Positions 34,847-43,628 of a stretch of DNA of 64,000 nucleotides are shown here, in pieces; position 1 is the stretch's first letter, and the number at the start of each line of letters is the position of its first letter. The stretch covers positions 1 through 64,000 of the forward strand of contig JABABU010000042.1 of the NCBI GenBank assembly GCA_014238065.1, in the 5' to 3' direction. Source of the DNA: Actinomycetota bacterium (GTDB taxonomy: Bacteria > Actinomycetota > Acidimicrobiia > Acidimicrobiales > Poriferisodalaceae). The position numbers and the translations under genes are program-made. The notes beneath the pieces were generated by a model, which was not told the origin of the DNA, made no database searches, and saw only the letters and a list, made by a program, of their open reading frames with translations.

Positions 34847-37774
34847 TTACTTCCCGGTCGCCAACCGAGTGAGCGTGCCCTTGCCGTACTCTTGGTCTTT
34901 GAGCAGCGAACGTATCTCAGCTGCCGACATTGGCTTGTGGTAGAGGTAACCCTGAGCCCTAACACATCCGAGATCCCGCAGGATGGTAGCTTGCTCCTGA
35001 GTTTCGATACCCTCGGCAACGACGTCGAGACGCAAGGCTCGGGCCAGAGACAGAATCGAATCGACGAACGTCCAGCTTTCGATGTCGGCCGAGAGGTCAT
35101 TCACGAAGGACTTGTCGATCTTCAGTGCATCGACTTCAAAGCGCTTGAGGTACGACAAAGAACTGTACCCGGTACCGAAATCGTCCAACGCGAGCTGCAC
35201 TCCGAGTTTCTTGAGCTTGGTTAGCACGTGGACGGCCTGGTCGAGATCTCTGATCAGCGCGGTCTCAGTGATCTCCAGACACAGCCGTGGTGCCGGCAGG
35301 CCCGTCTTCTCCAGCACACGCGCGACATGACTTACGATCAACTCTTCCTCGTCGCAGATCTGCGATGCGGCAAGATTGACGCGAAGAGTTGGTGCTTCGG
35401 GCGAACTCAGCCACGACTGGGCTTCCGCGCACGCTTCCTCGAGAACGAAATCGCTGATTTTCCCGGTCAACCCTACGTCCTCGGCTCTGTCGATGAACTG
35501 CCCGGCTACGAGGAGGCCGCGCTCTGGGTGCCGCCATCGGACCAGTGCTTCGGCTCCGACGATGCGTGCGTCGGATATCGAGACCTCAGGCTGATAATGG
35601 ACTGTGAACTCCCCCTGAACCAGCGCGTTTCTGAGATCGCTCTCCAATTCCAGTCGTCGAAGTGCTACCTCCTGTAGGCCCTTGTCGTAGAACGCAAGCT
35701 GGCGACCGCCGGTTCGCTTCGCGCTGTACATAGCGGCGTCGGCTGCAACAAAGGTTTCTTCGATGTTGGTCTCTGGCGCGAAAAAGGTAATCCCGGCACT
35801 CAACGACGGGAAGTACCGGTGTTCCCCGAGTTCCATGACAGAGCCGATCTCATCGATTAAGTCCTGGACGATGTCTTGGGTATCTTCCTGACTGATCGGT
35901 CCTTGAAGCGCAAGCGCGAACTCATCGCCCCCAAGCCGAGCCAGAGCACTGCCGGAATCGACTTTGACCTTGGCTCGTTCCGCGATCTTCCGAAGAACGT
36001 GGTTGCCCATCTCGTGACCCAGCGAGTCATTGATGTACTTGAACCCGTCGAGATCTAAGAAAATCAGAGCAGAAGAAACCTCTCTCGACTGCATCTCGCT
36101 CAGCCTGCGCCGCAGGCCACGTCGGTTGAGGAGTCCTGTGAGTTCATCATGTTCCGCGAGGAACTCGAGTCTGAGTTCCGCCTTGCGACTCTCGGTGATG
36201 TCCAACACATGAATGAGGACAAACGGATCGGTGTGTCCGGTGGAGACTGCGACACACCGGATTCGTGCCAGGATCGGCCGTCCTTGCGGACCGCGGTAGA
36301 CCTGAAGCTGTGTCGTGCCGTCTCCGGTCAGTTCAAGCGGGGAGTTGGCGACTTGGTCGAACATCCACGCCGAAGACGAGCGGAACGGATGATCGACGTC
36401 GGCGAGGTCTTGAAAGAGCACGTCAGGTGGCAAGGTGCCCATCAGAGACGCTGTCGAGGGCCATCCCAGCATCTTCGCGAACGCTTCGTTACAACGGATG
36501 ACCTCAAGGTTCTGCTGTCTTCGGAGCACGATGGGGATCGGAGAGCGTTCGAGAGAAGCAGTAGTTCTGGCCTCGGCCTCGATACGGTTCTGGACCAAAA
36601 GCAGCGTCTCGCTCATTCGCTCAAGAGCTTCGACATCGACGACTTGGAATTCGTAGGACCCTTCGGCCTCGATCATAAGGATCGAGGAGGGCTGGCCAGA
36701 GTCACCACGCGGCACGGCAAGCTTTTTGGGAGAGTCTTCCGAAATGCTCTCTCGCAGCGTTGTGCTCGCCGACGTGCGTGTCTCGTCCAGCAATTCGGAA
36801 GCCCCGAACGGAATCTTCCGGTCCTGCTCGTCGGTTGCGGGGTCCTCTCTCAACCGTTGGCCCCTGACGTAGGCGCGCTCTTCGTAGTCGACAGTCCAGT
36901 CAGTGACAGATGGGACACCAAGCAAATCTGCAGTGTCGGCAAGCGCCAATTCCACCAACTCGTCGAAGTTGTCACCGGTGGAGGAGATAATTCTCGCCGC
37001 GTTGTTCGTCATGGAGACATGGTTTCGAAGGTGTCGATCAGCTGCTTCGACGAGTGCGGTCTCTGCTGTGGTCTTGCTGATGAACTGGGCGAGGAGGATC
37101 ATCAAGCCGCGGACGAGAGGGTCCGCTTTCATAGACTCGATCTCAGGGTCTGGCGCGGCGATCGCCACTACCATGAGCGAATCGTCCGTCACCGAGAAAA
37201 CTCCCGCGTGTACCGTGACGTTGTGGCTATCTTTGAAGACGTCCAGACTCTGGTCCGAAAGGACGTCCGACAACTTGTACGTGAGGACAGTCCCCTCGGA
37301 GGTTGCCCCGATCTTTGCCAAGATCTCTTCGCCAACGTTCATGCTCTCGAGGACCGGAACCTCGAGGAATTTCCCCTCCGTGGTCCGCCTCCATTGAGTT
37401 AGACGCTCGAGAATGAGCCCGGCGCGCTCAATTTTCCAGACTCCTGCGCCGGCCGCTCCGCAAGCCGTAGCGGCAGACTCGATTGCTCTGCGTAGCGTCG
37501 TTTGGAAATCGTCGTGGTCGCCCGAGCTGAGGTCAGCACCGATCTGCCAGAGCACATCGTGAACGGCTGACGCAGCTTTTTTCTCAGCTTTCTCCAGTTT
37601 CTCTGTGAGTTCGCCGGTGAGGGAATTCAACTGCTCAAGTCGGGCCTGGAGACGGTGGTTCGCCTCGTTCAGATGCGACAGGTGCGAGCGCGCGATTTCC
37701 TCCGCTTCAAGACGAGCTTCCCGTTCGCGGGCAGAGCGGCGGAGCAGTCGGTTGATGTCGTCTCCGCTACTCAT
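34847..37774 (-). CDS. GAF/PAS-GGDEF-EAL cyclic-di-GMP signalling protein
   Basis: About 975 aa from ATG 37774. The order is: N-terminal coiled coil (about 8-70), two GAF-like sensory regions (about 75-390), a PAS region (about 400-530, ILMIEAEGSYEF to LDITES), GGDEF domain (EHDELTGLLNRRG, then LARLGGDEFALAL near 615) and EAL domain (GAEALVRWRHPERG near 742, LCLEITETALI, LDDFGTGYSSLSYLKRF). Both GGDEF and EAL motifs are intact, so it may make and break c-di-GMP. It starts 2 nt after the H-NOX stop, so it should receive the H-NOX signal. Confidence 0.93.
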   Translation of the reverse strand: MSSGDDINRLLRRSAREREARLEAEEIARSHLSHLNEANHRLQARLEQLNSLTGELTEKLEKAEKKAASAVHDVLWQIGADLSSGDHDDFQTTLRRAIESAATACGAAGAGVWKIERAGLILERLTQWRRTTEGKFLEVPVLESMNVGEEILAKIGATSEGTVLTYKLSDVLSDQSLDVFKDSHNVTVHAGVFSVTDDSLMVVAIAAPDPEIESMKADPLVRGLMILLAQFISKTTAETALVEAADRHLRNHVSMTNNAARIISSTGDNFDELVELALADTADLLGVPSVTDWTVDYEERAYVRGQRLREDPATDEQDRKIPFGASELLDETRTSASTTLRESISEDSPKKLAVPRGDSGQPSSILMIEAEGSYEFQVVDVEALERMSETLLLVQNRIEAEARTTASLERSPIPIVLRRQQNLEVIRCNEAFAKMLGWPSTASLMGTLPPDVLFQDLADVDHPFRSSSAWMFDQVANSPLELTGDGTTQLQVYRGPQGRPILARIRCVAVSTGHTDPFVLIHVLDITESRKAELRLEFLAEHDELTGLLNRRGLRRRLSEMQSREVSSALIFLDLDGFKYINDSLGHEMGNHVLRKIAERAKVKVDSGSALARLGGDEFALALQGPISQEDTQDIVQDLIDEIGSVMELGEHRYFPSLSAGITFFAPETNIEETFVAADAAMYSAKRTGGRQLAFYDKGLQEVALRRLELESDLRNALVQGEFTVHYQPEVSISDARIVGAEALVRWRHPERGLLVAGQFIDRAEDVGLTGKISDFVLEEACAEAQSWLSSPEAPTLRVNLAASQICDEEELIVSHVARVLEKTGLPAPRLCLEITETALIRDLDQAVHVLTKLKKLGVQLALDDFGTGYSSLSYLKRFEVDALKIDKSFVNDLSADIESWTFVDSILSLARALRLDVVAEGIETQEQATILRDLGCVRAQGYLYHKPMSAAEIRSLLKDQEYGKGTLTRLATGK

Positions 37775-37776
37775 GG

Positions 37777-38313
37777 CTAGGCCTTTGTGAACGTGACCCT
37801 GAGCCACGCATCAGAAGGCGAAGAATCGGGTAAGACCTCTATCTCAACGTGTTCGTCGAAGAGATCTCCGCAACCAGCGATGAGTCCCTCCGCCAAAGGC
37901 AAAAGCCCTCGATCGGATAGGTAGTGGACTAAGAGTCCTTCGTTCGTGTCCGAGAACTCGAATGTCGGAGGAACGGCGTCGGGGTACAGCATCTTGACTT
38001 CGGGGTGGATGATGTCGTTGACGGAAGTCAGGAGCTCTTTGGCCGACGCGAATGTGGGGTTGACGTTACCCAATCTGCGGGTGAGTTGGGGCAGCATGTG
38101 TCGCCCGATGATCCTCCAGGTGTCATCAACGCTCTCCTCAAGGAGGGTCGCGGCGGCATCGACGATCGCGACCATATCTTGCTCTTCGTAGTTGCCAAGT
38201 GCGGTGTACGCGCCGTTCACGCCGGAATCATTGAGGATGGAGTCCCAAGCCTCAGCCCCGTGAAGCGCAGTGACGGCGTCTTCCGCAGCGTTGAAAACCA
38301 CTCCCTTGAGCAC
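37777..38313 (-). CDS. H-NOX heme nitric-oxide sensor protein
   Basis: 178 aa from GTG 38313. Family residues all align: proximal heme His103 (NDIIHPEVKMLYPDA), Pro115, and Tyr131-Ser133-Arg135 (HYLSDRG), the YxSxR motif that holds the heme propionates. Residue 140 is Leu, where the O2-binding thermophile H-NOX has Tyr, so this should prefer NO over O2 (inference from family knowledge). Stand-alone H-NOX proteins bind NO and control a neighbouring kinase or cyclic-di-GMP enzyme; here the partner is the GGDEF/EAL gene 2 nt downstream. Confidence 0.9.
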   Translation of the reverse strand: MLKGVVFNAAEDAVTALHGAEAWDSILNDSGVNGAYTALGNYEEQDMVAIVDAAATLLEESVDDTWRIIGRHMLPQLTRRLGNVNPTFASAKELLTSVNDIIHPEVKMLYPDAVPPTFEFSDTNEGLLVHYLSDRGLLPLAEGLIAGCGDLFDEHVEIEVLPDSSPSDAWLRVTFTKA

Positions 38314-38616
38314 GTTTCGGTAGTCCCTTCAGCACAGCACGAGCCAACACGAGAATGTTACCAAAAGTTCTTGATCCAAGAACAGAGCCGTCGGGCCAGT
38401 AGGCAGGCCGGCAAGTGGCACCTTCGCCGGGGTTGTTGAGGAGACCCGTGGCCTCAGAACCCGATCACGCTGCCCTCGTCAACAGGGGATTGACAACGCA
38501 CCTGGCGGACATCGGATCAACCCGGCCGTCAAGAGAATCGATCATGTCGTCCAACTCACGCAAGGCAAGGACCCGGAGGCGGTTAGAGTCCTCAGGTCAC
38601 GACAGGGGAGTCGACC
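38314..38616. promoter_or_regulatory. Divergent intergenic region with H-NOX promoter candidate and inverted repeat
   Basis: This 303-nt gap contains no gene I can support. On the minus strand a TTCTTG (38377-38382) and TAACAT (38355-38360) are 16 nt apart, a plausible promoter for the H-NOX operon about 42 nt before its start. A perfect 7-bp inverted repeat GTTCTTG-ATC-CAAGAAC (38367-38383) overlaps the -35, so a repressor or activator could act there. GGGGAG precedes the crotonase ATG at the other end. Confidence 0.4.
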
Positions 38617-39369
38617 ATGGCTGATGAGGTTCTGACCGAAGTGCGGGGCAAAGTACTCCTCATCAAGCTCAACCGGCCCGAAGCAATGAACGCGTTCAAC
38701 CAGGCGCAGAGCGACGGCCTCGAAGCAGCGGTCAGCCGATTGAACGACGATGACGATCTGACCATAGGCGTTCTCACCGGAAGCGAGAAGGCCTTTTCTG
38801 CCGGCATGGACCTGAAGGCGTTCGCCAAAGGCGAGTCGATGGATGCGCTTGGCCGCTTCTTCCGCAACGGAGCGGAGAAGCCACTGATAGCAGCGGTCGA
38901 GCGATTTGCGCTGGCGGGCGGCCTCGAAGCCGCTCTCGCGTGCGACCTCATCGTGTCGGCGAAGGGTGCGAGGTTCGGCATTCCCGAGGTGAGCGTGGGC
39001 CTGTTCGCTGCTGGGGGAGCGATGTTGCGTCTCCCGCAACGCCTTCCCTATGGCGTGGCGATGGAGATGGCGCTGACGGCCGATCCGATCAGCGCCGAGC
39101 GGGCACACGAGTACGGTCTCGTCACCCGACTTGCCGAACCGGGGCAGGCCGTCGATGTGGCGATGGAGCTCGCCGGGCGCATCGCGAAGAACGCGCCGCT
39201 AGGCGTTGCGGCTTCGAAGAAGATGTTGGCCGCGACCCAAGGTCGAACCGATGAGGAATTCTGGGAGGCTCAGGGTCCTGTGATGGCGAAAGTGTGGACG
39301 TCTGAGGATGCCAAGGAGGGGCCTGCCGCGTTCGCGCAGAAGCGTGAGCCGAACTGGAGCGGCGCATGA
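38617..39369 (+). CDS. Enoyl-CoA hydratase/isomerase (crotonase) family protein
   Basis: 250 aa. Crotonase pattern: VLLIKLNRPEAMNAFN, oxyanion segment LTGSEKAFSAGMDLKAFA, and FALAGGLEAALACDLIVSAKGARFGIPEVSVGL-like, with EVSVGL carrying the usual catalytic Glu position. It ends REPNWSGA, common in this family. It hydrates enoyl-CoA esters in beta-oxidation or related acyl-CoA routes. Its TGA overlaps the ATG of the peroxiredoxin (ATGA), an unusual partner. Confidence 0.9.
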   Translation: MADEVLTEVRGKVLLIKLNRPEAMNAFNQAQSDGLEAAVSRLNDDDDLTIGVLTGSEKAFSAGMDLKAFAKGESMDALGRFFRNGAEKPLIAAVERFALAGGLEAALACDLIVSAKGARFGIPEVSVGLFAAGGAMLRLPQRLPYGVAMEMALTADPISAERAHEYGLVTRLAEPGQAVDVAMELAGRIAKNAPLGVAASKKMLAATQGRTDEEFWEAQGPVMAKVWTSEDAKEGPAAFAQKREPNWSGA

Positions 39370-39812
39370 GAGTCGGTGAATCGGTCGCAGATTTCACCGC
39401 GCAGGACCACAACGGCAAAGACGTGCGGTTGTCGGCTCTGTTGAGCGATGGTGCAGTGGTTCTGTACTTCTACCCGAAGGCCATGACCCCTGGCTGAACG
39501 AAGGAAAGCTGCCATTTCCGTGACCTAGCCGGCGAGTTCGCTGACCTCGGCGCCAATATCGTGGGAATCAGCGCCGATCAGGTCGATCGGCAGAACGAAT
39601 TCGCCAGCGAGAACTCGCTGAATTTTCCCCTACTGTCAGATCCGTCCCGGAAGATCGCACGGCAGTTCGGGGTCAAACGGCCCGGCCCGATTGCCTCCAG
39701 GCGCGCCACCTTCGTCATTGATGTCAACTCGACGTGCATCGCAGCCATCACCAGCGAGACGAACTTGCACAAGCACGCCGACGAGGCGCTGGAAGTTCTC
39801 AAGAAGAACTGA
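39366..39812 (+). CDS. Selenocysteine-containing peroxiredoxin, BCP/PrxQ type (in-frame TGA at codon 44)
   Basis: 148 codons from ATG 39366. The frame reads VVLYFYPKAMTPG-[TGA]-TKESCHFRDLAGEF. In BCP peroxiredoxins this is PxxxTPGCTxExCxFRD, so TGA at 39495-39497 replaces exactly the peroxidatic Cys. The resolving Cys49 is kept. After the TGA the frame stays intact (GANIVGISADQVD, NFPLLSDPSRKIARQFGV, RRATFVIDVNSTC) to a TGA at 39810. It would reduce peroxides with thioredoxin. The conserved flanks argue for selenocysteine rather than a broken gene. It is coupled to the crotonase by ATGA. Confidence 0.87.
39498..39543 (+). promoter_or_regulatory. Possible SECIS hairpins after the peroxiredoxin TGA
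   Basis: Two candidate stems are seen. GGAAA (39503-39507) pairs with TTTCC (39515-39519) around loop GCTGCCA, but lies only 10 nt from the TGA. CGGCG (39530-39534) pairs with CGCTG (39539-39543) around loop AGTT, 37 nt from the TGA, at the far limit for bacterial SECIS. Neither is as clear as the fdhA element. Confidence 0.35.
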
Positions 39813-39840
39813 CGGCAACGATGCTTTCACCGTTGCCGTC
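39811..39840. terminator. Bidirectional terminator hairpin
   Basis: A perfect 10-bp stem GACGGCAACG / CGTTGCCGTC with a 10-nt loop starts at the peroxiredoxin stop. On the minus strand it is followed by AGTTCTTCTT, a T-rich stretch, so it likely ends transcripts from the convergent membrane-protein gene as well. Confidence 0.7.
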
Positions 39841-39869
39841 AATCGCTCGACATCGAAGGCTGCAGAGGG

Positions 39870-40466
39870 CTAACTCATGTCAAATGGCGGGTACTCGTCG
39901 GTGAGGAGGAACACGTACACCGTCACGCGCGTGAAGAAGCGAGACGAACCGATGACGAAGTTCCGCATCCCCTCCGGGTAACTCCCGGTGAAGAGCACAG
40001 CAAACCATGCCAGCAGCATCAAGATCGTCATGATCATCGCGTAGACGATCCCGACGATCAGGAGTGGTATGGCCATGATGATCCTGAAGAACACGCTCAA
40101 GCGGCTTCGGCCCTCGAGTTGCGGTTGAACTGACAGGTTGATGGAGTGGTCGCCAGGATCCTCGGCGGCAGAGTCGAAGGTGAACGGCGGGTAATCCTCG
40201 GTGAGACCTACGAAGAAGCCGTTCATCCTGGTCGAATACCTGATGCACATGATCAGGAAATTCGCGAGTCCCTCTGGGAGCTTGCCTGTAAAGACAATGA
40301 TCAGCCAGGAGATGACCAGGATCACTTCGGCGACGATCGTCAATACGTAGTTGATGATGTAATGCGGGATCACCATCAACCAATGGGCAAGGGGTCTCCA
40401 GTTGGCGACCTTGTTGCTCTCCGGATAGGTCAGCTGAACCGGGTAGCCCGATGTTGTTGTTTCCAC
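39870..40466 (-). CDS. DUF4389-family membrane protein
   Basis: 198 aa from GTG 40466. The sequence YPESNKVANWRPLAHWLMVIPHYI, then VILVISWLIIVFTGKLPEG, FFVGLTEDYPPFTF and, in a second copy, LLAWFAVLFTGSYPEGMRNF and LLTDEYPPFDMS shows an internal duplication, typical of DUF4389. Three or four membrane segments are likely. Function unknown. It converges on the peroxiredoxin gene across a strong hairpin. Confidence 0.85.
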   Translation of the reverse strand: METTTSGYPVQLTYPESNKVANWRPLAHWLMVIPHYIINYVLTIVAEVILVISWLIIVFTGKLPEGLANFLIMCIRYSTRMNGFFVGLTEDYPPFTFDSAAEDPGDHSINLSVQPQLEGRSRLSVFFRIIMAIPLLIVGIVYAMIMTILMLLAWFAVLFTGSYPEGMRNFVIGSSRFFTRVTVYVFLLTDEYPPFDMS

Positions 40467-40544
40467 GATGGAATCCCCTTCGTAGTCGTTGAGGGGATCG
40501 ACACTACAACTTGGTGAGGACCGGGATCGGAGATCGAGCCTGGT

Positions 40545-41219
40545 TCAGTCGTCGGCGAGGCCCGTCGTGCCGCCGTCGAGGTATTCGTGGTGCTGCAACG
40601 GTTCCGTCACACCGATCACGACTCCGCTGAGGTTCGCGACGATCCGCTTCCAGTATCGATAAAGCACTGCACGCGGTACGGCGTAGTGACCGGGTTCGTC
40701 GGTGTGCATGAAGTTACGCACATGCTGTTCGCATTCGTGACGCAACTTGTCACAAGTGGCTCGGAACTCCATCGCATGCTCGGCGTCGCCATCGGAAAGA
40801 ATCTCCGTGACTTCGCCGAAGAGCCCTGAGATCTTCGATGCGTAGCGTTGCAACTCGGCGGAGTCGGGGGAGCCGGCAAGTGAAACGCCCTCTCGCGTGA
40901 GGTCGAACACGTTCTTGGCCTGGTCACCGATGCGTTCGATCTTTTTGATGAGCAACGTGTACGCCAGCACGGCGCCGATGTTGTCGGCACCCTGCACGCT
41001 GATATGCACCACCAACTCGCCTCTCAGCTCCTGCTCTGCTCGGTTGATGCGCTCGTCAGTCTCGAAGATGTCAGCCTCGACCGTGTCAGGGTCGGCACCT
41101 CCGATGACCGCAGCGATCGCCATGTCGTAGGAGTGCCGCGCCTCGCCGAGCATCGACACGACTCGACGTTCTATGTGTTCGATCCCCGATTCACCCTTGC
41201 GGAAGAAGGACATGACCAT
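40545..41219 (-). CDS. PhoU domain protein linked to a phosphate transporter
   Basis: 224 aa from ATG 41219 (AAAGG before it); ATG 41213 is also possible. All-helical, with two PhoU-like halves: VVSMLGEARHSYDMAIAAV and ADNIGAVLAYTLLIKKIERIGDQAKNVFDL, which carries the PhoU E/D metal pattern. It lies 13 nt after the Na/Pi cotransporter stop on the same strand. Stand-alone PhoU proteins of this type modulate the NptA transporter rather than the Pho regulon. The role is inferred from position. Confidence 0.85.
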   Translation of the reverse strand: MVMSFFRKGESGIEHIERRVVSMLGEARHSYDMAIAAVIGGADPDTVEADIFETDERINRAEQELRGELVVHISVQGADNIGAVLAYTLLIKKIERIGDQAKNVFDLTREGVSLAGSPDSAELQRYASKISGLFGEVTEILSDGDAEHAMEFRATCDKLRHECEQHVRNFMHTDEPGHYAVPRAVLYRYWKRIVANLSGVVIGVTEPLQHHEYLDGGTTGLADD

Positions 41220-41232
41220 GATGTGGAACCTT

Positions 41233-42372
41233 TCAGCCGAGGACGGCGACACCAGTGAGTGGTATGACGATGAATGCAGCAATGACGTACGTAACAGCGT
41301 AGGAACGCCTGGTGACTGCTACCTCCGCTAGTCCCTCTGCGAGCCTGATCGGTATGTCGCGAATCTTCGGGATCGGGTACAGCAGCAGGATGCCGACGAT
41401 GTTGAACGTCGTGTGGACGAGTGCGATGGTCAGCGCTTCGGGAGCGTCGGTGGCCAACGCGGCCAGCAGAGCTGTAATGGTGGTGCCGACGTTGGCTCCG
41501 AGAGTCACCGGGTATGCGTTTCGGAGTGACACCACACCGGCAGCGGCGAGCGGTATCAAGATCGAGGTGGTGATCGACGACGACTGAACCGACACGGTGA
41601 TGATTACTCCGAGCATCATCGCGACGATTCCCGCGCCCTTGCCGAGTACCGCGTTGAGCGACCGTTCGACTCGATCGGCCACTAGGAGTCGCATGTTTCG
41701 CGTGATGAATGCGAGCGCGGCAAGGACGATGAGTAGTCCGCTGGCCACCATCAAGGTTCCGAGAATGTTTCCTGAGACTCCGACAGCGCCCCACGCATCC
41801 TTGAGCCAGCTCACCGGTTCTTTCACATACTGCTTGATCGGGCTCTTCCACTCGCTTCCAGCTGAACCGAGCAGCTGCTCGGAAATGCTCTCTGCGAAGT
41901 TCGACAGCATGCCTGTGGCGAGTTCCAGCGGGAGCAGAAGACCAACCGCGATCAGATTGAAGAAGTCGTGAACGGTTGCTGCGCTGAACGCTCGCTTGAA
42001 CTCCGCAGAGTGGCGAACGTGGCCGAGTGACACGAGCGTGTTCGTCACCGTGGTGCCGATGTTGGCGCCCATGATCATCGGAACCGCATCGTCGAGCTTG
42101 AGTGCTCGGGTTGCGACGAGGCCGACGATGACGGACGTGCTCGCCGACGACGACTGCACCAACACCGTGCCGAGAATGCCGATGAAGAGCCCGGCGATCG
42201 GGTTCGACACGGTCGAAAACAGGCGCTCCTGCGTGTCGGCGCCCATGACCTTGATGCCGGCCTCGAGAGAAGACACGCCGACCAGGAACAGATAGATCAG
42301 GGCAACAACGAGGGTCGACCGTAGAAGTGAGGGAATTCCGCTGTTGGTTGGTGCTTCACCGTCGGTCGTCAT
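41233..42372 (-). CDS. Sodium/phosphate cotransporter, NptA family
   Basis: 379 aa. Two inverted Na/Pi repeats are seen: GTVLVQSSSASTSVIVGLVA, PMIMGANIGTTVTNTLVSLGH, and later ITVSVQSSSITTSILIPLAAAG, PVTLGANVGTTITALLAALA. The QSSS motifs are the transporter signature. About nine membrane segments. It imports inorganic phosphate with Na+. It is first of an operon with PhoU and divergent from the aminotransferase. Confidence 0.93.
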   Translation of the reverse strand: MTTDGEAPTNSGIPSLLRSTLVVALIYLFLVGVSSLEAGIKVMGADTQERLFSTVSNPIAGLFIGILGTVLVQSSSASTSVIVGLVATRALKLDDAVPMIMGANIGTTVTNTLVSLGHVRHSAEFKRAFSAATVHDFFNLIAVGLLLPLELATGMLSNFAESISEQLLGSAGSEWKSPIKQYVKEPVSWLKDAWGAVGVSGNILGTLMVASGLLIVLAALAFITRNMRLLVADRVERSLNAVLGKGAGIVAMMLGVIITVSVQSSSITTSILIPLAAAGVVSLRNAYPVTLGANVGTTITALLAALATDAPEALTIALVHTTFNIVGILLLYPIPKIRDIPIRLAEGLAEVAVTRRSYAVTYVIAAFIVIPLTGVAVLG

Positions 42373-42464
42373 TCAGCGCAGGAAGCTAGCAGCGGTCGCT
42401 CAAAACAGGGGGCATCCTCGGTCGGCAGCGCGTTCGACCCTGTGTGACCTGCAAGTATCTCTGC

Positions 42465-43625
42465 ATGCAGTTGATCGCCAGGACGCTCGAGAACATCCAT
42501 TCACCGATAGGTGAGGCCTTCGCGTTGCTGGATCAGCGTGAGGACACGAGACCGCTCCTCGACATGTCGCAGGCGGCGCCGAGCCACCCGACTGCTCCCC
42601 AGATCGCCGATCGGATCGCGGCGATTGCTCGGAGTCCTGACGGCGGACGTTATTGCCCTCAGGAAGGCCTACCTCACCTACGTGAAGCGTTCGCAACCGA
42701 GCTCAGCTCCGGGTACGGGGCGTCGGTGTCGGCCGCCAATGTGCTCGTGACGGCCGGTTGCAACCAGGCGTTCTGTCTCGTTGCTTCCACGCTCGCCGGC
42801 AAGGGTGATCAGATCATCCTGCCGCGTCCATTCTATTTCAACCACGACATGTGGCTTCGTCTCGACGGAATCGAGCCGGTGCACATGGCAACGACCGATG
42901 AAGGTCTGCCCGACATCGTGGCGTGTCGCTCCTTGATCACAGAACGGACCGCCGCGATTGTTCTGGTGACGCCGGGCAACCCGACCGGAACCACCATCGG
43001 CCCTTCGCTCATTGCCGAGTTCGCCGAAGTCGCCAGGTCCAACGATGTCGCGTTGATCCTCGACGAGACCTACCGCTCGTATCGCAACACCACTGCACCG
43101 GCGCACGAGATGTTCTCCGATCCCGATTGGGAGGACACCGTTGTCAGCCTTCACTCGTTCTCCAAGGAGTTCGCGATCCCGGGCTACCGGGTTGGCGCCG
43201 CCGTGGGTAGTCCTGTGCTTCTGGCCGAAGCCATGAAGCTGCTGGACTGCGTCGCCATATGCGCTCCTCGCATCGGGCAAGAGGCCGCTCACGCCGGACT
43301 CACCGAGGCAATCGACTGGCGCGCTGAGAAGGTGGCGGCCGTCGCCGACAGACAGGAACGCTTCGAACAGGTCATGGCGGGTCGGCCTGGCGGATTCGAG
43401 CTGACTTCGTCGGGGGCGTACTTCGGGTGGGTGCGCCACCCGTTCGAGGGACTGGCTTCGACAGATGTCGTACGCCGACTTCTTGTCGACCACAGCATGC
43501 TGACGATCCCTGGCCATGCCTTTACAGGGTCAGACGACGGGTTCATTCGTTTCAGCTTTGCGAACCTTCCCCTCGGCGACTTCGACGAACTCGAAGCCCG
43601 ACTCGCGAGCGTGGCACTGTCGTAA
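42465..43625 (+). CDS. Class I/II pyridoxal-phosphate aminotransferase
   Basis: 386 aa from ATG 42465; a GTG at 42444 would add seven residues. Motifs: GGRYCPQEGLPHLREAFA, TAGCNQAFCLVASTL, VTPGNPTGTTIGP, LILDETYRSYR (the PLP-ring Asp), and the Schiff-base Lys in SLHSFSKEFAIPGYRVGAA. The end has the substrate Arg region (GFIRFSFANLPL). It transfers amino groups between an amino acid and a keto acid. The closest type is aspartate/aromatic-like; the true substrate is unknown. Confidence 0.92.
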   Translation: MQLIARTLENIHSPIGEAFALLDQREDTRPLLDMSQAAPSHPTAPQIADRIAAIARSPDGGRYCPQEGLPHLREAFATELSSGYGASVSAANVLVTAGCNQAFCLVASTLAGKGDQIILPRPFYFNHDMWLRLDGIEPVHMATTDEGLPDIVACRSLITERTAAIVLVTPGNPTGTTIGPSLIAEFAEVARSNDVALILDETYRSYRNTTAPAHEMFSDPDWEDTVVSLHSFSKEFAIPGYRVGAAVGSPVLLAEAMKLLDCVAICAPRIGQEAAHAGLTEAIDWRAEKVAAVADRQERFEQVMAGRPGGFELTSSGAYFGWVRHPFEGLASTDVVRRLLVDHSMLTIPGHAFTGSDDGFIRFSFANLPLGDFDELEARLASVALS

Positions 43626-43628
43626 CCC

